Part shown: positions 47,000 through 58,525 of the stretch, one piece after another | How the letters are laid out: each line of letters starts with the position of its first letter | Numbering within the stretch: position 1 is the first letter of the stretch | NCBI GenBank assembly: GCA_019925095.2 | Contig: CM034409.1 | Location: 3,785,001-3,849,000 of the forward strand | Origin: Dendrolimus kikuchii | Lineage: Eukaryota; Arthropoda; Insecta; Lepidoptera; Lasiocampidae | Direction: 5' to 3' | DNA: 64,000 nucleotides | Notes under the pieces: generated by a model | What the model saw: only the letters and a program-made list of their open reading frames with translations | Database searches by the model: none | What the model was told of the DNA's origin: nothing | Translations under genes and position numbers: made by a program

Positions 47000-47228
47000 T
47001 ATCTGTTTACGGCCTTTTTGAAGAGCCCCATATTGTAGCGCTCTGGGAATACCGCGGGAGGGAGCTCATTCCATAGCTTGCTCACGTATGGCATAAAGGA
47101 GCTTGCACAACGTACAGTGGATGACTTCCAGGTGTCCAGGAAGTGTGGATGAACTCCCAGTACTACTCCCCGTTCTCCTATAAAAATGGGCTCGAGTCCG
47201 GCAGTGAGGCGTTTATGGGCTGTTATTA
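47000..47228 (-). mobile_element. CR1-like LINE remnant and SINE tail
   Basis: GAGCTCATTCCATAGCTTG and GTGTGGATGAACTCCCAG match the end of the 48100-49150 LINE. 47195-47228 is a SINE tail. Confidence 0.5.
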
Positions 47229-47232
47229 TTAT

Positions 47233-47717
47233 TGTTACAACTTAGCCCCCCCATAAAGACAAATTCCACGAAGCATGCTATTACCTGTCGGCATTTGAAC
47301 CAATTATAATACCTTTATGATTGTCTTCTTTGGTTTACTTATTTATTGGTTATTGTGGAGAACAGCCTATTGTAGTCGTTTATGGCCGTTTGCAGGTATA
47401 ATTAACCAGGTGTGCGGATTACGATTTCTAGGAAATTAAGTCGACGATACGGGCGGGCACACTTGTATTTGTGAAGTATAAAACGACGGCAGGATGGAAA
47501 GAGGGCGAGTCTAGGCAGAACCACGATCAAGGCGAGACTTGTGCACATTCGATAAGCGATATAGCGACGGACTTTGCGCGTGTTATTGAATCATGCATTA
47601 CGTTTGTACTGGCTGCGTCCAGTTATATTTGTACCTGTGTTATACGTGTTTGTACAGTTCTAATAAATTCTATAGTAATTCCAACGGCATTTTAATTCGA
47701 GTCCCGCACTCGTAACA
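47233..47717 (+). mobile_element. Solo LTR, 485 bp
   Basis: TGTTAC...GTAACA termini, flanked by TTAT at 47229-47232 and 47718-47721. Contains GTATAAAACG and TTCTAATAAATTC, usable as promoter and poly(A) signal. No internal coding region. Superfamily not settled. Confidence 0.85.
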
Positions 47718-48099
47718 TTATAAATAAATTAAGGGGAAATACCAATTTGATGACAAGTTTAAGAAATATAAATGTTTTCAATATTAAAACTTGATTAAGA
47801 TTAATAGGCATCGTAAAACTATAATAAACACGCGCTTAATTTAAAGTATGTTAGCATGTGCTGTTTTCCTCATCGTTTTAAATGCTTTAGTACTTATGCA
47901 GTTATTGAACTCCAAATAAGGACAAAGAACAAACTCCACGAGAAGGTCGATTCGCGCTACCTTGAAAATATTCGCTATCTCACTCACACTATCATGATCA
48001 GACAGAGAGAGAGTCTTTGAATATATATATATTTATAGCAGGACTACAGCTAACAGGCTGACGGCCCATCTGGTGGAAAGCGGTTACCGTCGCCTATGG

Positions 48100-49150
48100 A
48101 CGTTTGCAACATCGGAGATGTCACCAACGCGTTGCCGGCCTCGAAGAAATTTCATGACACCCTTTTTGAAAAAACTCCATATCTTAGCGCTGTGTGATAA
48201 CCGCGGCTAGGAGCTCATTCCAAATCCCCACGGTACGCAAGAAACGTTCTACAGAACCGTTGCGTACATAAGCGAAGCGGCTCAAGGAAGTGGGGGTGAA
48301 CTCCCAATCGATGGCGAGCGGTGCGATGGTAGAAAGAGGACGAAGGCAATATTCTAAACAGTTCTTCGGAACACTCCCCGTTATACAGGGAGGTTTTCAT
48401 CCGTGCAGGAACGGAGAAAGAATACAATTTCCTGCGGCCGGGCGGCCTGTCGTAAGAGGCGACAAAACAACGCACAGCTAGGTGGTAGGGCATTTGCCCG
48501 ACTGGATGGCTACCACCCCTGGTCTAGAGTATGCCGCCATAATAACTTTGAGCTGTGTTCCGGCATTAGTGACCAGGTTCCAGTGTCTCTTAAGAGAGCA
48601 GCAGCGCATTTGTAGCACTTTTGGTGTTGCAAATGTCCATAAGCGATGGTAACCGCTTTCCATCAAGTGGGCCGTCTGCCTGTTTGCTGAACTCCTGCAA
48701 TAAAAAAAAATACAGTCGGTAGAATACGCAGAGAGAAACAAAGTCTCTCCTAACGCCAAGCGTATCTAGACCGTCTGTGAGTATGGGATCATCAACAACA
48801 CGAACAGCTCGACGTTGAATACGGTCCAGGGGATTAAGTTGGTAGTCAGGTGCTCCAGCCCAAAGGTGTGAGCAGTACTCCATATGCGACCTCACCTGGG
48901 CTTTATAAAGCACAAGGCGTTGCCGCAGTGTGAAGTACTGCTTGGATCAGTTTAGCACTCCCAGCTTCTTGGAAGCAAGTTTTGACTTGCCTTCAAGATG
49001 GCCCCTGAACTGTACATTGTTCGCAATGTCAACACCGAGGATCCCAATACTTTTGGAGGTGGTAAGGGGAGTTCCTTGGAACTGAAGCGCCTGCTCGAAT
49101 GGAGTTTTTCGAAATTAGATAGAAATGAGGTTTTTAATCTTCTTATATTT
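48100..49150 (-). pseudogene. CR1-like LINE reverse-transcriptase fragment, split
   Basis: Minus strand encodes QVRSHMEYCSHLWAGAPDYQ, LDRIQRRAVRVVDDPIL and SLCVFYRLY. After the S1 it resumes with NGECSEELFRILPSSSF and HPHFLEPLRLCTQRF. Confidence 0.8.
48389..48709 (+). mobile_element. S1 retroposon inserted in a LINE
   Basis: Flanked by ATACAG at 48383-48388 and 48710-48715, a direct target duplication, inside the reverse-transcriptase frame. Confidence 0.88.
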
Positions 49151-49236
49151 TTTTATGCATTTTGGCAAGGGTTATTGTAAAAAAAAAATTGTTATAATAA
49201 TTATAATATTATAGCCTTTTCTTAAGTTTTCACAAT

Positions 49237-49528
49237 TTTTATTTATAGCATGAGTTTAGTAGATAGGCATAGGACCCACCCGATGGAAAGTGGTAACCCT
49301 CACCTATGAACATTCGTATCAATATGCTGCCGCTCTCTAAAAGGAGATTGAAACCTGGAAACTAATGCCAGAACACAACTAAAAGCTGTTTTGGCGATAT
49401 ACTCTAACCCAGGGGTGGCAGCCATCCAGATGGGTAAATACTCTACCACCTGGCTGTGGGTTATTTTGTCGCCTCTTACGACAGACCGCCCGGCCACAGG
49501 AAATTGTATTCTTTCTCCGTTTCTGCAA
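49237..49528 (-). mobile_element. Diverged S1 retroposon
   Basis: Recognisable full-length copy with many substitutions. Confidence 0.75.
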
Positions 49529-49534
49529 AAGTTG

Positions 49535-50690
49535 ACTTATTGGCATTGACTTATTTTGAGGTTAGTCTAGCATCTATAAATGCTAAATTTAATGAAACTC
49601 AATACTGATAATAACTGGTTTTCTGTGAAACGATGCCCCGTATAGGGTGGAGGAGCGAGATGGAATGCTCCTCCGTCTCCAAGGAATATCTTCCAGCGAG
49701 GCTATTGTTGCCCCTCGCATGCCCATCTGTTATTGTTGGAAATTTGTATATATTTTCAGCACGTTTCGGGAATCGTTTGCGACCTCAATTATTGTACAGC
49801 GCCATCTATTAGCTTGTAAGTGTGCCACTAATTATATTTATTTTTAGTTTATAATTCTCCCTTTAACCTTATTTTAAACATTCATTTCTATTTTTTTTCT
49901 GCCATCTGTGAAGGCATTTTTCTGCCATCTTCTATTTATACATATGTACGCTAGTTTTTAATATTACAGCTATTAGCCCCCTAAATACAATAAAATAAAA
50001 AACCACAATACTTAAACAATAACATAATTAAAGCAATAAGGTATGACCAATGTTACAAACTTAAAATTAGGAAGCGTAAGTACTAGCGACATCTAGTTAA
50101 CAGAATACACTACTTATCAAGATAAAGCATTTAAATTCTAGAATTGTGTGGTGTGAGTGTGTATGTTTTAGCAATAATGTTTTAAAGCGACCTTCTGAAT
50201 ATATTTTGTGGTTAAGGTATGTACTTTTTACTTATAATATATGTCACATAGGGAATCCCCTTCCGAAAGGTCATTTCCTTATATTTGTTATGCTTCTTGT
50301 TTGCTTCATATAGCATTTGTAGAGATTATCATTTTGTTTTGTGATTTGCAATCATGTCATGTCTAGTCAGTCGTCATATTATGTGTCATAAATTACGACT
50401 CGTAATCTTTCTAACTAATGTATATACACATACCTATTTTTGTATATAAATTTTTTCTCTGCATGAATGTGACTGAACTCCTAAACGGCTGGATCGATTT
50501 CGGCGAAATTTTTGAAGTGAAACTTATGTTAGACGGGGGGTGTTAGGATTTTTTTGTCACGAAAAAGCGTTACGGCCGCGTGGAGGGGCGGCAGAAATTT
50601 AGACTAGACGTGGTGAGAGGCGACATACATTTTAGAATAGACTATGAATGCGTTTTTTGGTTCCGGATCGAATTCTGTTTTTTTTGTTTG
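49535..50690. other. Mostly unassigned stretch
   Basis: 49700-49840 matches the LINE segment at 13440-13560. 50440-50620 resembles degraded Helitron-like DNA (CCTAAACGGCTGGATCG). No gene seen. Confidence 0.4.
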
Positions 50691-51010
50691 ATAAAATAAA
50701 GTATGTTTAAATAAAAAAATGTATTCATTACAATGTACCTAACCTAAACAAATCATAATTTGCAGTAAACCTGCGAATAATCGAAATGTGTGCTGGGACA
50801 CATAGTAGAAGTGAAACTTCAACGGACAAGTGGCAAAACGAATGGCAACGGACAAGTGGTAAAACGAATCGAAACAAAATTTTAACTTGAAGTTTTACGG
50901 GCAGATTTTCAAATTTGACAAGTACATTAAAAATCTGCCCGTTAAACTTCAAGTTAAAATTTTGTTGTGATTCGTTTTTCCACTTGTCCGTTGAAGTTTC
51001 ACTTTTTTGT
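50687..51010. repeat. Fold-back element with nested hairpin
   Basis: Relative of 40331-40615 in inverse orientation. The centre (50878-50965) holds a second inverted repeat, AACTTGAAG...CTTCAAGTT with ACGGGCAGATTTT / AAAATCTGCCCGT. Confidence 0.8.
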
Positions 51011-51019
51011 GTCTGTTCA

Positions 51020-51480
51020 GATTCGAGAATGGTTTAGATTCACAATTGGACCCGGTAGGTGGCGCTGCAATCGGGTTATAGGATAGCTAGTTTTTATATA
51101 TAATTCTTCTGTATGTGCATGTATGATACTGAACTCTTCCTAAGCTGTTGCACCGATTATGGTGGTTTTTTTTGTGTGTGTTCAAGTGGGTCCCGAAATG
51201 GTTTAGATAGGGTCACAATAGGGTCCCATAGATGGCGCTGGAATCGGGTTCTAGATTTACATTTTTTCAGATCAGAACAACGTCGACCGCGCCCGCTAGT
51301 ATGTATATAGAATATGATTCTTCTGTAAGTTAGTAGGTCACTAAACTCCTAAACTGCTGAACCGATTTTGATGAAATTCTGTGTGTTCAAGTGGGTCGCA
51401 GGTGGTTTAGATTCACAAATGGATCCGGTAGATGGCGCTGGCAACTGATTTTCAGGATTTTCATGTTTGTGCCGAAGGGC
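51020..51480. repeat. Helitron-like fragments with repeated TGGCGCTG blocks
   Basis: Three successive fragments with GGTAGGTGGCGCTG / GATAGGGTC wording and CTAGT-like ends (51090, 51300). Confidence 0.5.
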
Positions 51481-51539
51481 GTAATGCGTTATTCATGATA
51501 TATATATTAATAAATCAAGCACAGTAAAAAAATCTATCG

Positions 51540-51960
51540 CATCTTCTTCTTCTTCTTCAGCCACTCTCAGTCCACTGCTGGACGTAGGCCTCCCCAAGTA
51601 CGCGCCACATATCCCGGTCTCCCGTCTTCCTCATCCAGCCCCTGCCGGCGATCTTGCGCAGGTCGTCAGACCACCGGGCTGGAGGGCGTCCTACGCTACG
51701 TTTGCCGAGACGTGGTCTCCACTCCAGGACTCGTTTGCTCCATCGGCCATCGGTCCTGCGACAGACGTGACCGGCCCACTGCCACTTCAACTTGCTAATT
51801 TTGCGAGCTATGTCAGTTACCTCCGTTCTCTTACGGATGTCCTCATTTCTGATTTTATCCATAAGAGAAACACCTAACAGAGCTCGCTCCATAGCCCGTT
51901 GAGCGACTTTGAATTTGTGAACCAGTCCCGCTGTCAGTGTCCGCAGTGTCAGTGCATCGC
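51540..51960 (-). pseudogene. LINE ORF2 C-terminal fragment
   Basis: Encodes SLMDKIRNEDIRKRTEVTDI, KLKWQWAGHVCRRTDGRW and SVGRPPARWSDDLRKIAG, an endonuclease/reverse-transcriptase C-terminus, with a (CTT)n-like tail at 51542-51558. Confidence 0.8.
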
Positions 51961-52492
51961 TTCTGCCAACATGAAAATAAAATGTGGTGAATACCGTCTA
52001 TGTACAATTGAGAGATTTTGAATTGTAATCTACACAATTACCACATCATATTAGGGATATATTATATTACAAACATACATACATAACTTCACGCCAGTTC
52101 CCTTGCGGGGTAGGCACGAACAACAGAGTGCCATTTAGGCTTATTCTTACACACCTCACTTGCCTCTTTGACATTCATAACTCTTGTCACGCAAGCTCGT
52201 CTGTTCTTAAGGCTCCTGACATCACCTTCTGCTAGTACACGATCAATTTGATCATGGAAGGTGTGTCGTGGTCTTCCACGACTTCTGCATCCATCCACTT
52301 TTGCATTGTATATCTGTTTAGTCATTCTTTCATCATGCATTCTTTCCACATGCCCGAACCACCGGAGCATTCCTTTCCTTACCTTCACCTCTTCAATATA
52401 TTATATTGTTACATAAAATTATGGTAAATTATAGACAACTACTCTAGACAAAATAGGCGCTATTCACAGAATAAATAAAAATATAACATTAC
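51961..52492 (+). repeat. Segmental duplication, copy 1
   Basis: Matches 55481-55666 once the LINE at 52069-52395 is removed. A further matching block lies at 53310-53400 (versus 55700-55790) after other insertions. Confidence 0.85.
52069..52395 (-). mobile_element. TATG-tailed LINE with empty site known in the window
   Basis: Target duplication ATATATTATATT at 52057-52068 and 52396-52407. The paralogous site near 55575 lacks it. Confidence 0.92.
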
Positions 52493-52496
52493 TACA

Positions 52497-53073
52497 GTGC
52501 CAATTCGACTTCGCCGTAATGCTCATGTTCTCTCTCTTCTTTATAACGTATTGTTTGATCCTAGGACCCCGTCTTATCTTAAAGAACGTTTTCAGTTCTT
52601 TCACAGTGATTCGAGGTCTTTGAGAACGTCAGAGAGGTTGCGACTTAAGACACCAGCGCATACTACGGAGGTTTACGCAAGATCGTTCTCTGTCCAGGCT
52701 GTGCATCTCTGGAATGCTCTGCCGGCAGATGTCCGGTCTGCTAAATCTATCCATTCTTTTAACAGACTTGTGAAGGAGCACTATTTAACTGTATAATGTG
52801 TTTATTGATTGTTTTGTATTTCTATGTACGTATATATTTGTATAACTATAATATATGTATTATAATTATTTTATTATTATCTATTTCAACTGCACGCCAA
52901 CTCTATCTATGTAATTAGTTCTTGTCCATCCAAAGGTTGCCTGGAAGAGATTGCTTTTAGCAATAAGGCCGCCCGTTGTACTATCTTTTAGTATGTAAGT
53001 TTATTGTGTACTTTTTCTATGTAATGTTGGTGTACAATAAAGTGTATTGTTGTTGTTGTTGTTGTTGTTGTTG
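52497..53073 (+). mobile_element. Jockey/CR1-like LINE 3' end
   Basis: Frame to 52796 encodes NVLFDPRTPSYLKERFQFF and SFSVQAVHLWNALPADVRS. The 3' UTR has AATAAAG and a (TTG)n tail. Confidence 0.85.
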
Positions 53074-53075
53074 TA

Positions 53076-53285
53076 CTAGCTGTCCCGGCAGACATTGTTC
53101 TGCCCTGACGAAATAAAATTTAGAACCCGATTCCAGCGCCACCTACCGGGTCAAAATGTAAGTTATCCTATCTTTTAAGTCGGATCAAACTGTACACGGT
53201 GTGCAAATTTGATTAAAATCGGTCAAGTAGTTAAGGAGTCAATCGCGGACAAACAACGTGACACGTAATTTATATATATTAAGAT
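53076..53285 (-). mobile_element. Helitron-like element, 210 bp
   Basis: Minus strand: A|TCTTAATATATATAAATTACG ... GGCAGA-ACAATG-TCTGCC, GGGACAG CTAG|T. Immediately abuts the LINE tail. Confidence 0.78.
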
Positions 53286-53289
53286 TAGT

Positions 53290-54335
53290 CAGTTAAGGAA
53301 ACACCGATTGTATATTAAAAATAAGAGGGTACATAAAAATAATTATTAACCTTAAAAAGAAATATGACAACAACTATATGCCACTAAATAATAGTACATT
53401 ATGGTACTAGTGTGTAACATTGGTGATTACCGCCGAGGCGCCATTGAGACTCGAGCCGTAGGCGAGCGTCTTAAGAGAGCCGAGGACGGTAATCATCAAT
53501 ACACACGTGTATCATACGACGTTTTTCAACACACTTGTGAATAAAATAACAACAAAAACTCATTTTATTTAGTAGATAAAAAAAGTTATATATGAGTGAA
53601 AGTTTTATTTATTAAACACGTACGAGTTAAAATTATCTATTTAAATAAGAAGTTGCATGAAATGAGCAAGCAATAGAAACATTAATTTATTTGTTCTATA
53701 GAACACGATCTTTTTTTTTTGAATAAAAACTTTTTAAGAACAAAGCAACTCAACCAATAAAATTAAAAAAAAATATCTATAACTCACTAGTGAGTTATAA
53801 TGTTTTTTACTCACAGTTTGATAATGGGTGTCATTCTGTGCCTAATTGCGGTGGCCATAGAGCCACTTTATGAGCAAGTGTGTTGAAAATGTATTTTTTT
53901 TATTGGACTTGACTTTATGTTGTTGGTCCGAAGACCTCACAACTTTACCGGGGTTTTCGGGGCGACCTTTGTCTGTCGGTGATTCGGTAAATAAATGTAA
54001 CAAGACTTTTGTTTGCCATTGGATATTCGACGTAAAAGAATTAACAAAATCGGTTGTAAGTTAAATTATTAAAAAAAATACACGACGAATAGAGAACTTC
54101 CTCTTTTTTTTAAGTCGGTTAAAATAAACAGGACACCACCAAGGAAAAGTTTTTATTTTTTTAAATTTTTTAAACACTGAAGCGTCTGACTACAACACTT
54201 ATTGGGACGGTGAGACAGGTTTTGGTCAGGAGAAACGGCCTTGCTTAACTACTTGTTGACATGATATAGAGTTGTTAGTCACCCTATTTAAAAATTATTA
54301 CAATGCCTGATAAAACACACGAGTAAAATGTCTTA
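53290..54335. other. Unassigned stretch
   Basis: After the duplicated block (to about 53400) nothing certain. GTAATCATC/GATTACCGC motifs at 53420-53500 form a loose inverted repeat; 53870-54064 is open but has no known domain. Confidence 0.4.
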
Positions 54336-54342
54336 GATTTTT

Positions 54343-54945
54343 TTTTATTGCTCGAGTTCAGCGGACAAGCAGACGGTTCATCTGATGGAAAGTGGTCCCC
54401 ATCGCCTATGGACATTTGTAACTGTACGGTTCAACGTACAGCGTTTTGATGACGCTACGGGATACTTTAGGCAACTTTAATAGTAGTAGAAACAATGCTC
54501 AGAAATACTTTGTGACCGAGTTGCTATTGGTCGTAACATACGACTTCAACTACCACTAAGTTGAACCCAGGGATCAGCATCCAAGCTCAAATAGTACAAT
54601 AATAAATTCCTGAAAGCAATAAGGTGTATTTTCTTCACTCTACTATAAGAAAGCACCAGCATGCCACCAACTACTGCCAGCATCCACGACTCCAAGCAAG
54701 AGCAAGTGTACTAACTGTACAGTAACACTAAATGTGCTACCAATCTCTAAAGGGACTAGAACCTGGCCACTAATGCCGGAGCACAACTCAAGGTTCTTAT
54801 GGCGGCATATTCCAGAGCAGCGTAGCCATCCAGACTGGTAAATACCCTACCACTTGGCTGTGGGGTATTTTGTTGCCTCTTACGACAAACCCGGCTGCAG
54901 GAAATTGTGTTCTTTCTCCATTCCTGTACGGATTAAATATAATGA
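54343..54945 (-). mobile_element. S1 retroposon split by a solo LTR-like insert
   Basis: The 3' part (54343-54422) and 5' part (54722-54945) are one element; the insert is described separately. Confidence 0.75.
54423..54721. mobile_element. Solo LTR-like insert, 299 bp
   Basis: Termini TGTAC...GTACA with GTAAC duplicated at 54418-54422 and 54722-54726. A 5-bp duplication and TG..CA ends fit an LTR; an AATAAA is present inside. Confidence 0.65.
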
Positions 54946-55480
54946 TTGATTTTAAGAGTCGGTCAACTGTTTCTTTGTCTTTTTTATATTTTATTTATTC
55001 GAAAGTAAGATGTTAAATGTAAAAAATTAAATATTAGAAATAAAGCTACAAACTAGTTACAGACTATGTGACACGTTTATTGCTAGAGAGAAGCATACCC
55101 AGCTAGCCTAGCTTCTGTAATACTTGCAACAACTCGGAAGGGTTTGTGGTAGTATAAGAACAGCAACTGGTCACAATACTTTATAATCAGAGAAACCTTA
55201 CGGTTTTAACACATTACAGACTTTTCACACTCTACAAGCATTTTCAGAAAATCTCGTCATCCCTCCAACAATTTAACAGTTTCAGAAACAGGATATTGGC
55301 ATAACCGATAGCGGATTGAATTCATTGATAAACTATTTTAATTAAAGTGTTATGAATGAAAAGAATTTAACACATTACTGTTTGGAAATTCCAGATAATA
55401 TTTTATACAAGATATTATATAAAACATTATACTTAAAGTTTTACATGTAATAAAACAAACCGAACACAGTACAAATCTAT

Positions 55481-55790
55481 CGCGTCTGCCAACATGAAAA
55501 AAAATGTAGTGAATACCGTCTATATACAATTGAGAGATTTTGAATTATAATCTGTACACAATTACCACATCATATTATTGTTATATAAAATGGAGATAAA
55601 TTATGGAGAACTACTCTATGCAAAACAGGCGCTAATCACAGAATAAATAAAAATATAACATTATTATTCAATCAAGGAAATGGCCGCTTGTATCGTTTAC
55701 AAATAAGAGGGTACATAACAAAATTAATTATTAATTTTAAACGGAAACATGACAAGAACAACTATGCCACCAAACAACTGTAACACTTCA
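55481..55790 (+). repeat. Segmental duplication, copy 2 (empty sites)
   Basis: Uninterrupted version of 51961-53400: AACATGAAAAAAAATG, AATTACCACATCATATTATT, AACAGGCGCTAATCACAG, ATAAGAGGGTACATAAC. Confidence 0.85.
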
Positions 55791-57200
55791 TTGCCATGCT
55801 TTATGGTAATCCTAATACCCTGTGCGAAGTATAAACCTGAAGTGAACTTCAAGTTTTTGGCGGGAACTGAAAGGAGATGTTGTGCTGTGCAGTGTTATTT
55901 TTTAAAAGTGTGTAAAATTACTCTAAAAAGAACCATAGTTGTAGGATCCTGATACTTTTTGAGTAGTAATTATGTGTTTTGTGAGAAATATGAACTGTAA
56001 AGTCAAATGTGGCCTTTTGAGTTGTCACAAGAACTCCGTTGAATGGCACTAGCTGATAACCTACAGTTCAGCTGTGCTACACATAAGTTTTAAGAATATG
56101 AAGAAACTACATTGATTCTAAGCTCTGGCTTAAAGGCCTAGCTGCCAAGCCATAAAAAAAATTAAGTGAACTTCTAGTCACAGGTGGCATCAAAAAGAGT
56201 CTTGCAAATTCTTGTATTTTGTAAACATATTTTTTTGTTTATCCTAAACATGGTACTTCTTTGCTAGCGCACACAGTATTCTTCATTTATTAAACTACTA
56301 TGACATTTACTTAGGTAACAATTTACAATAAACATTATTTTTACTGGAATTCAAACTATGCTTTGAGCAGTTGTACTGCTTAAATTATTTTAGTTTTATA
56401 TATAGCTCAAGTAATAATTTAGCCAGTGACCTATAATAAAGGATCTCCCCCCTATAATGGGAGGCCCGAGCCCAGCAGTGGGACATTTATGGGCTGCTAT
56501 TATTATTTTTTTATTATTATTTCTATAATAAAGAACATTCATATTTTAGAATAATCACCAATCAATCAAAAGCGTTTATTAAACCAGTAAAATCAGTCAA
56601 ATTGTAGACCTTCTAGCGATTTCATTGAAAATTCAGTTTCTAACTCAAATGCAGAATTCTTTGTGAAAATTAATGAATACTTTATAATTATTATTCATTT
56701 TTAACCGATATTACATATCATATAAAAATATAACTGCACAACAAAACATGTCCAGAAAACCTACTTAAAGGCTTACTTACTTACAAATTAACTAAATTTT
56801 AATTTCCAACTTTCATTATTTCATGCACTTAATTGTTTCATATAAAAGGGTAAAGCAATGAATACAATGAGCCCACTAAATGAATGTATTAACAGAATAA
56901 TGAATAAAATATATATTTTTTTATTTATTCTCGACACTCACATCTCTATATAACATCCTTTCACTGGCGCGTCACCAATTTCCCGTTTTCTACGCGCAGT
57001 GAGTATAGACAGCCAGTGTTGTACCTCAAAACGTGTAGGCTGTACGCAACGATACCATTGCCTGTTAATAATTAAAGAATAAAAGTGAAACGCGAGTACA
57101 GATTATGAGATAAAAACTTTTTTTATTAATTAATCAATGGATTTTTGAAAGTCAAGACATATTAAATAGTCTAGTGGCCAGTGGACTGTCTTTTGAATAA
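55791..57200. other. Stretch with few repeats
   Basis: Only a SINE tail (56445-56515) and a block resembling 3760-3870 (56110-56215). TATA-like CTATATAACATCC at 56944-56960. Could be upstream sequence of a gene beginning at 57237. Confidence 0.4.
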
Positions 57201-57236
57201 TTGTGGTGTGTATTTTAAAATATTCTGAAAATAAAA

Positions 57237-57263
57237 TGGCTACGCGGTTGTTTAGTTTTATGG
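57237..57263 (+). CDS. Candidate first coding exon (weak)
   Basis: AAAATGGC start context, then MATRLFSFM running straight into GTAAGTAAA, a strong donor in phase 0. Preceded by about 1 kb of relatively repeat-poor DNA with a possible TATA box. No second exon was recognised downstream in the window, so this rests on start and donor strength alone. Confidence 0.2.
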
Positions 57264-57659
57264 TAAGTAAATCTTCTTGTACTTTATAGTGACCCAGGGA
57301 GTTCTTGAGATAATTCAGAAAAGTCTAATTCACGAAACAACTCAGATTTCTAACGCAACACACATACGCACTTCGCACGGGTGGTTTATGGCTATTTTTT
57401 TTACACCTTAGGTTACATTATTGAAGTTTTAGTAAGGTTCCCTATTTTTTTCTAGTAATAAGTGTAGCCTATGTTACTCAGGGATAATGTGGCATTCGAA
57501 TGGTAAAAGAATTTTTGAAATCGGCCCAGTAGTTTTTGAGTTTTTTCGTTACAATTATACAAAACTACAAATCTTTCCTCTTTGTAATATGTATTAGTCT
57601 TAGATCATATAAACGTCAACGGGCACGTTTCTTGTGATTGTTTTTTCAAATTATCATAA

Positions 57660-58366
57660 TATACATACATACATACATAACTTCACGCCAGTTTCCTTGC
57701 GGGGTAGGCACGAACAACAGAGCGCCATTCAGGCTTATTCTTACACACCTCACTTGCTTCTTTGACATTCATAACTCTTGTCATGCACGCTCGTCTGTTC
57801 TTAAGGCTCCTGACATCACCTTCTGCTAGTACACGATCAATTTGATCATGGAAGGTGTGTCGTGGCCTTCCACGACTTCTGCATCCATCCACTTTTGCAT
57901 TGTATATCTGTTTAGTCATTCTTTCATCATGCATTCTTTCCACATGCCCGAACCACCGGAGCATTCCTTTCCTTACCTTCACCCTGACACTCTTTCTTAC
58001 TTCGGTATTACGAACGCGGTCCGCGAGCGTCACTCCGCAGATTTTGCGCAGTGCTCGCATCTCAACCGCGTTTACTCTACTTTCATGCTCTCTCTTCCAT
58101 ACCTAACTCTCGCTTCCATACGTGAGCGTAGGTACCAGCACCGCGTTGTGTACGGCGAGCTGGGCCTTCTGGCTGAGGTTCTTAGCGCCTAGAAGTTTAC
58201 CTAACGCTCCATTCACACTATTCCCCAAATTCACTCTTCTTTCTATATCAGCGGTGTACCTTCCATCCCTGCTAAAAGCACATCCAAGATATACAAACTC
58301 ATTCACTTGCTTCAGCATAACATCATCGATCATTATCCTTGCATTCGTTCTGGTTTGTTATTATGT
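57660..58366 (-). mobile_element. TATG-tailed LINE, long copy
   Basis: Second copy reaching NEFVYLGCAFSRDGRYTADI. The reading frame shifts near 58085, and a deletion removes the VGLKESVG segment. Confidence 0.88.
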
Positions 58367-58409
58367 TATGAATAATATAACGGATCACTCTGCGGTTGAT
58401 CCCAGGCAC

Positions 58410-58525
58410 CAAGACAATAGTAAATGACAGAAAGTTCATTATTTACTACGCCAGGAATCGAACTCGGAGCCTCTGCGTTCCAGAATGGCAAAGGCTTAGC
58501 CTACTCAACCACACAGGCCACCAAA
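58410..58525 (-). mobile_element. tRNA-derived SINE
   Basis: Reverse of the 22288 family: CCAGGAATCGAACTCGGAGC and CTACTCAACCACACAGGCC. Confidence 0.6.
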
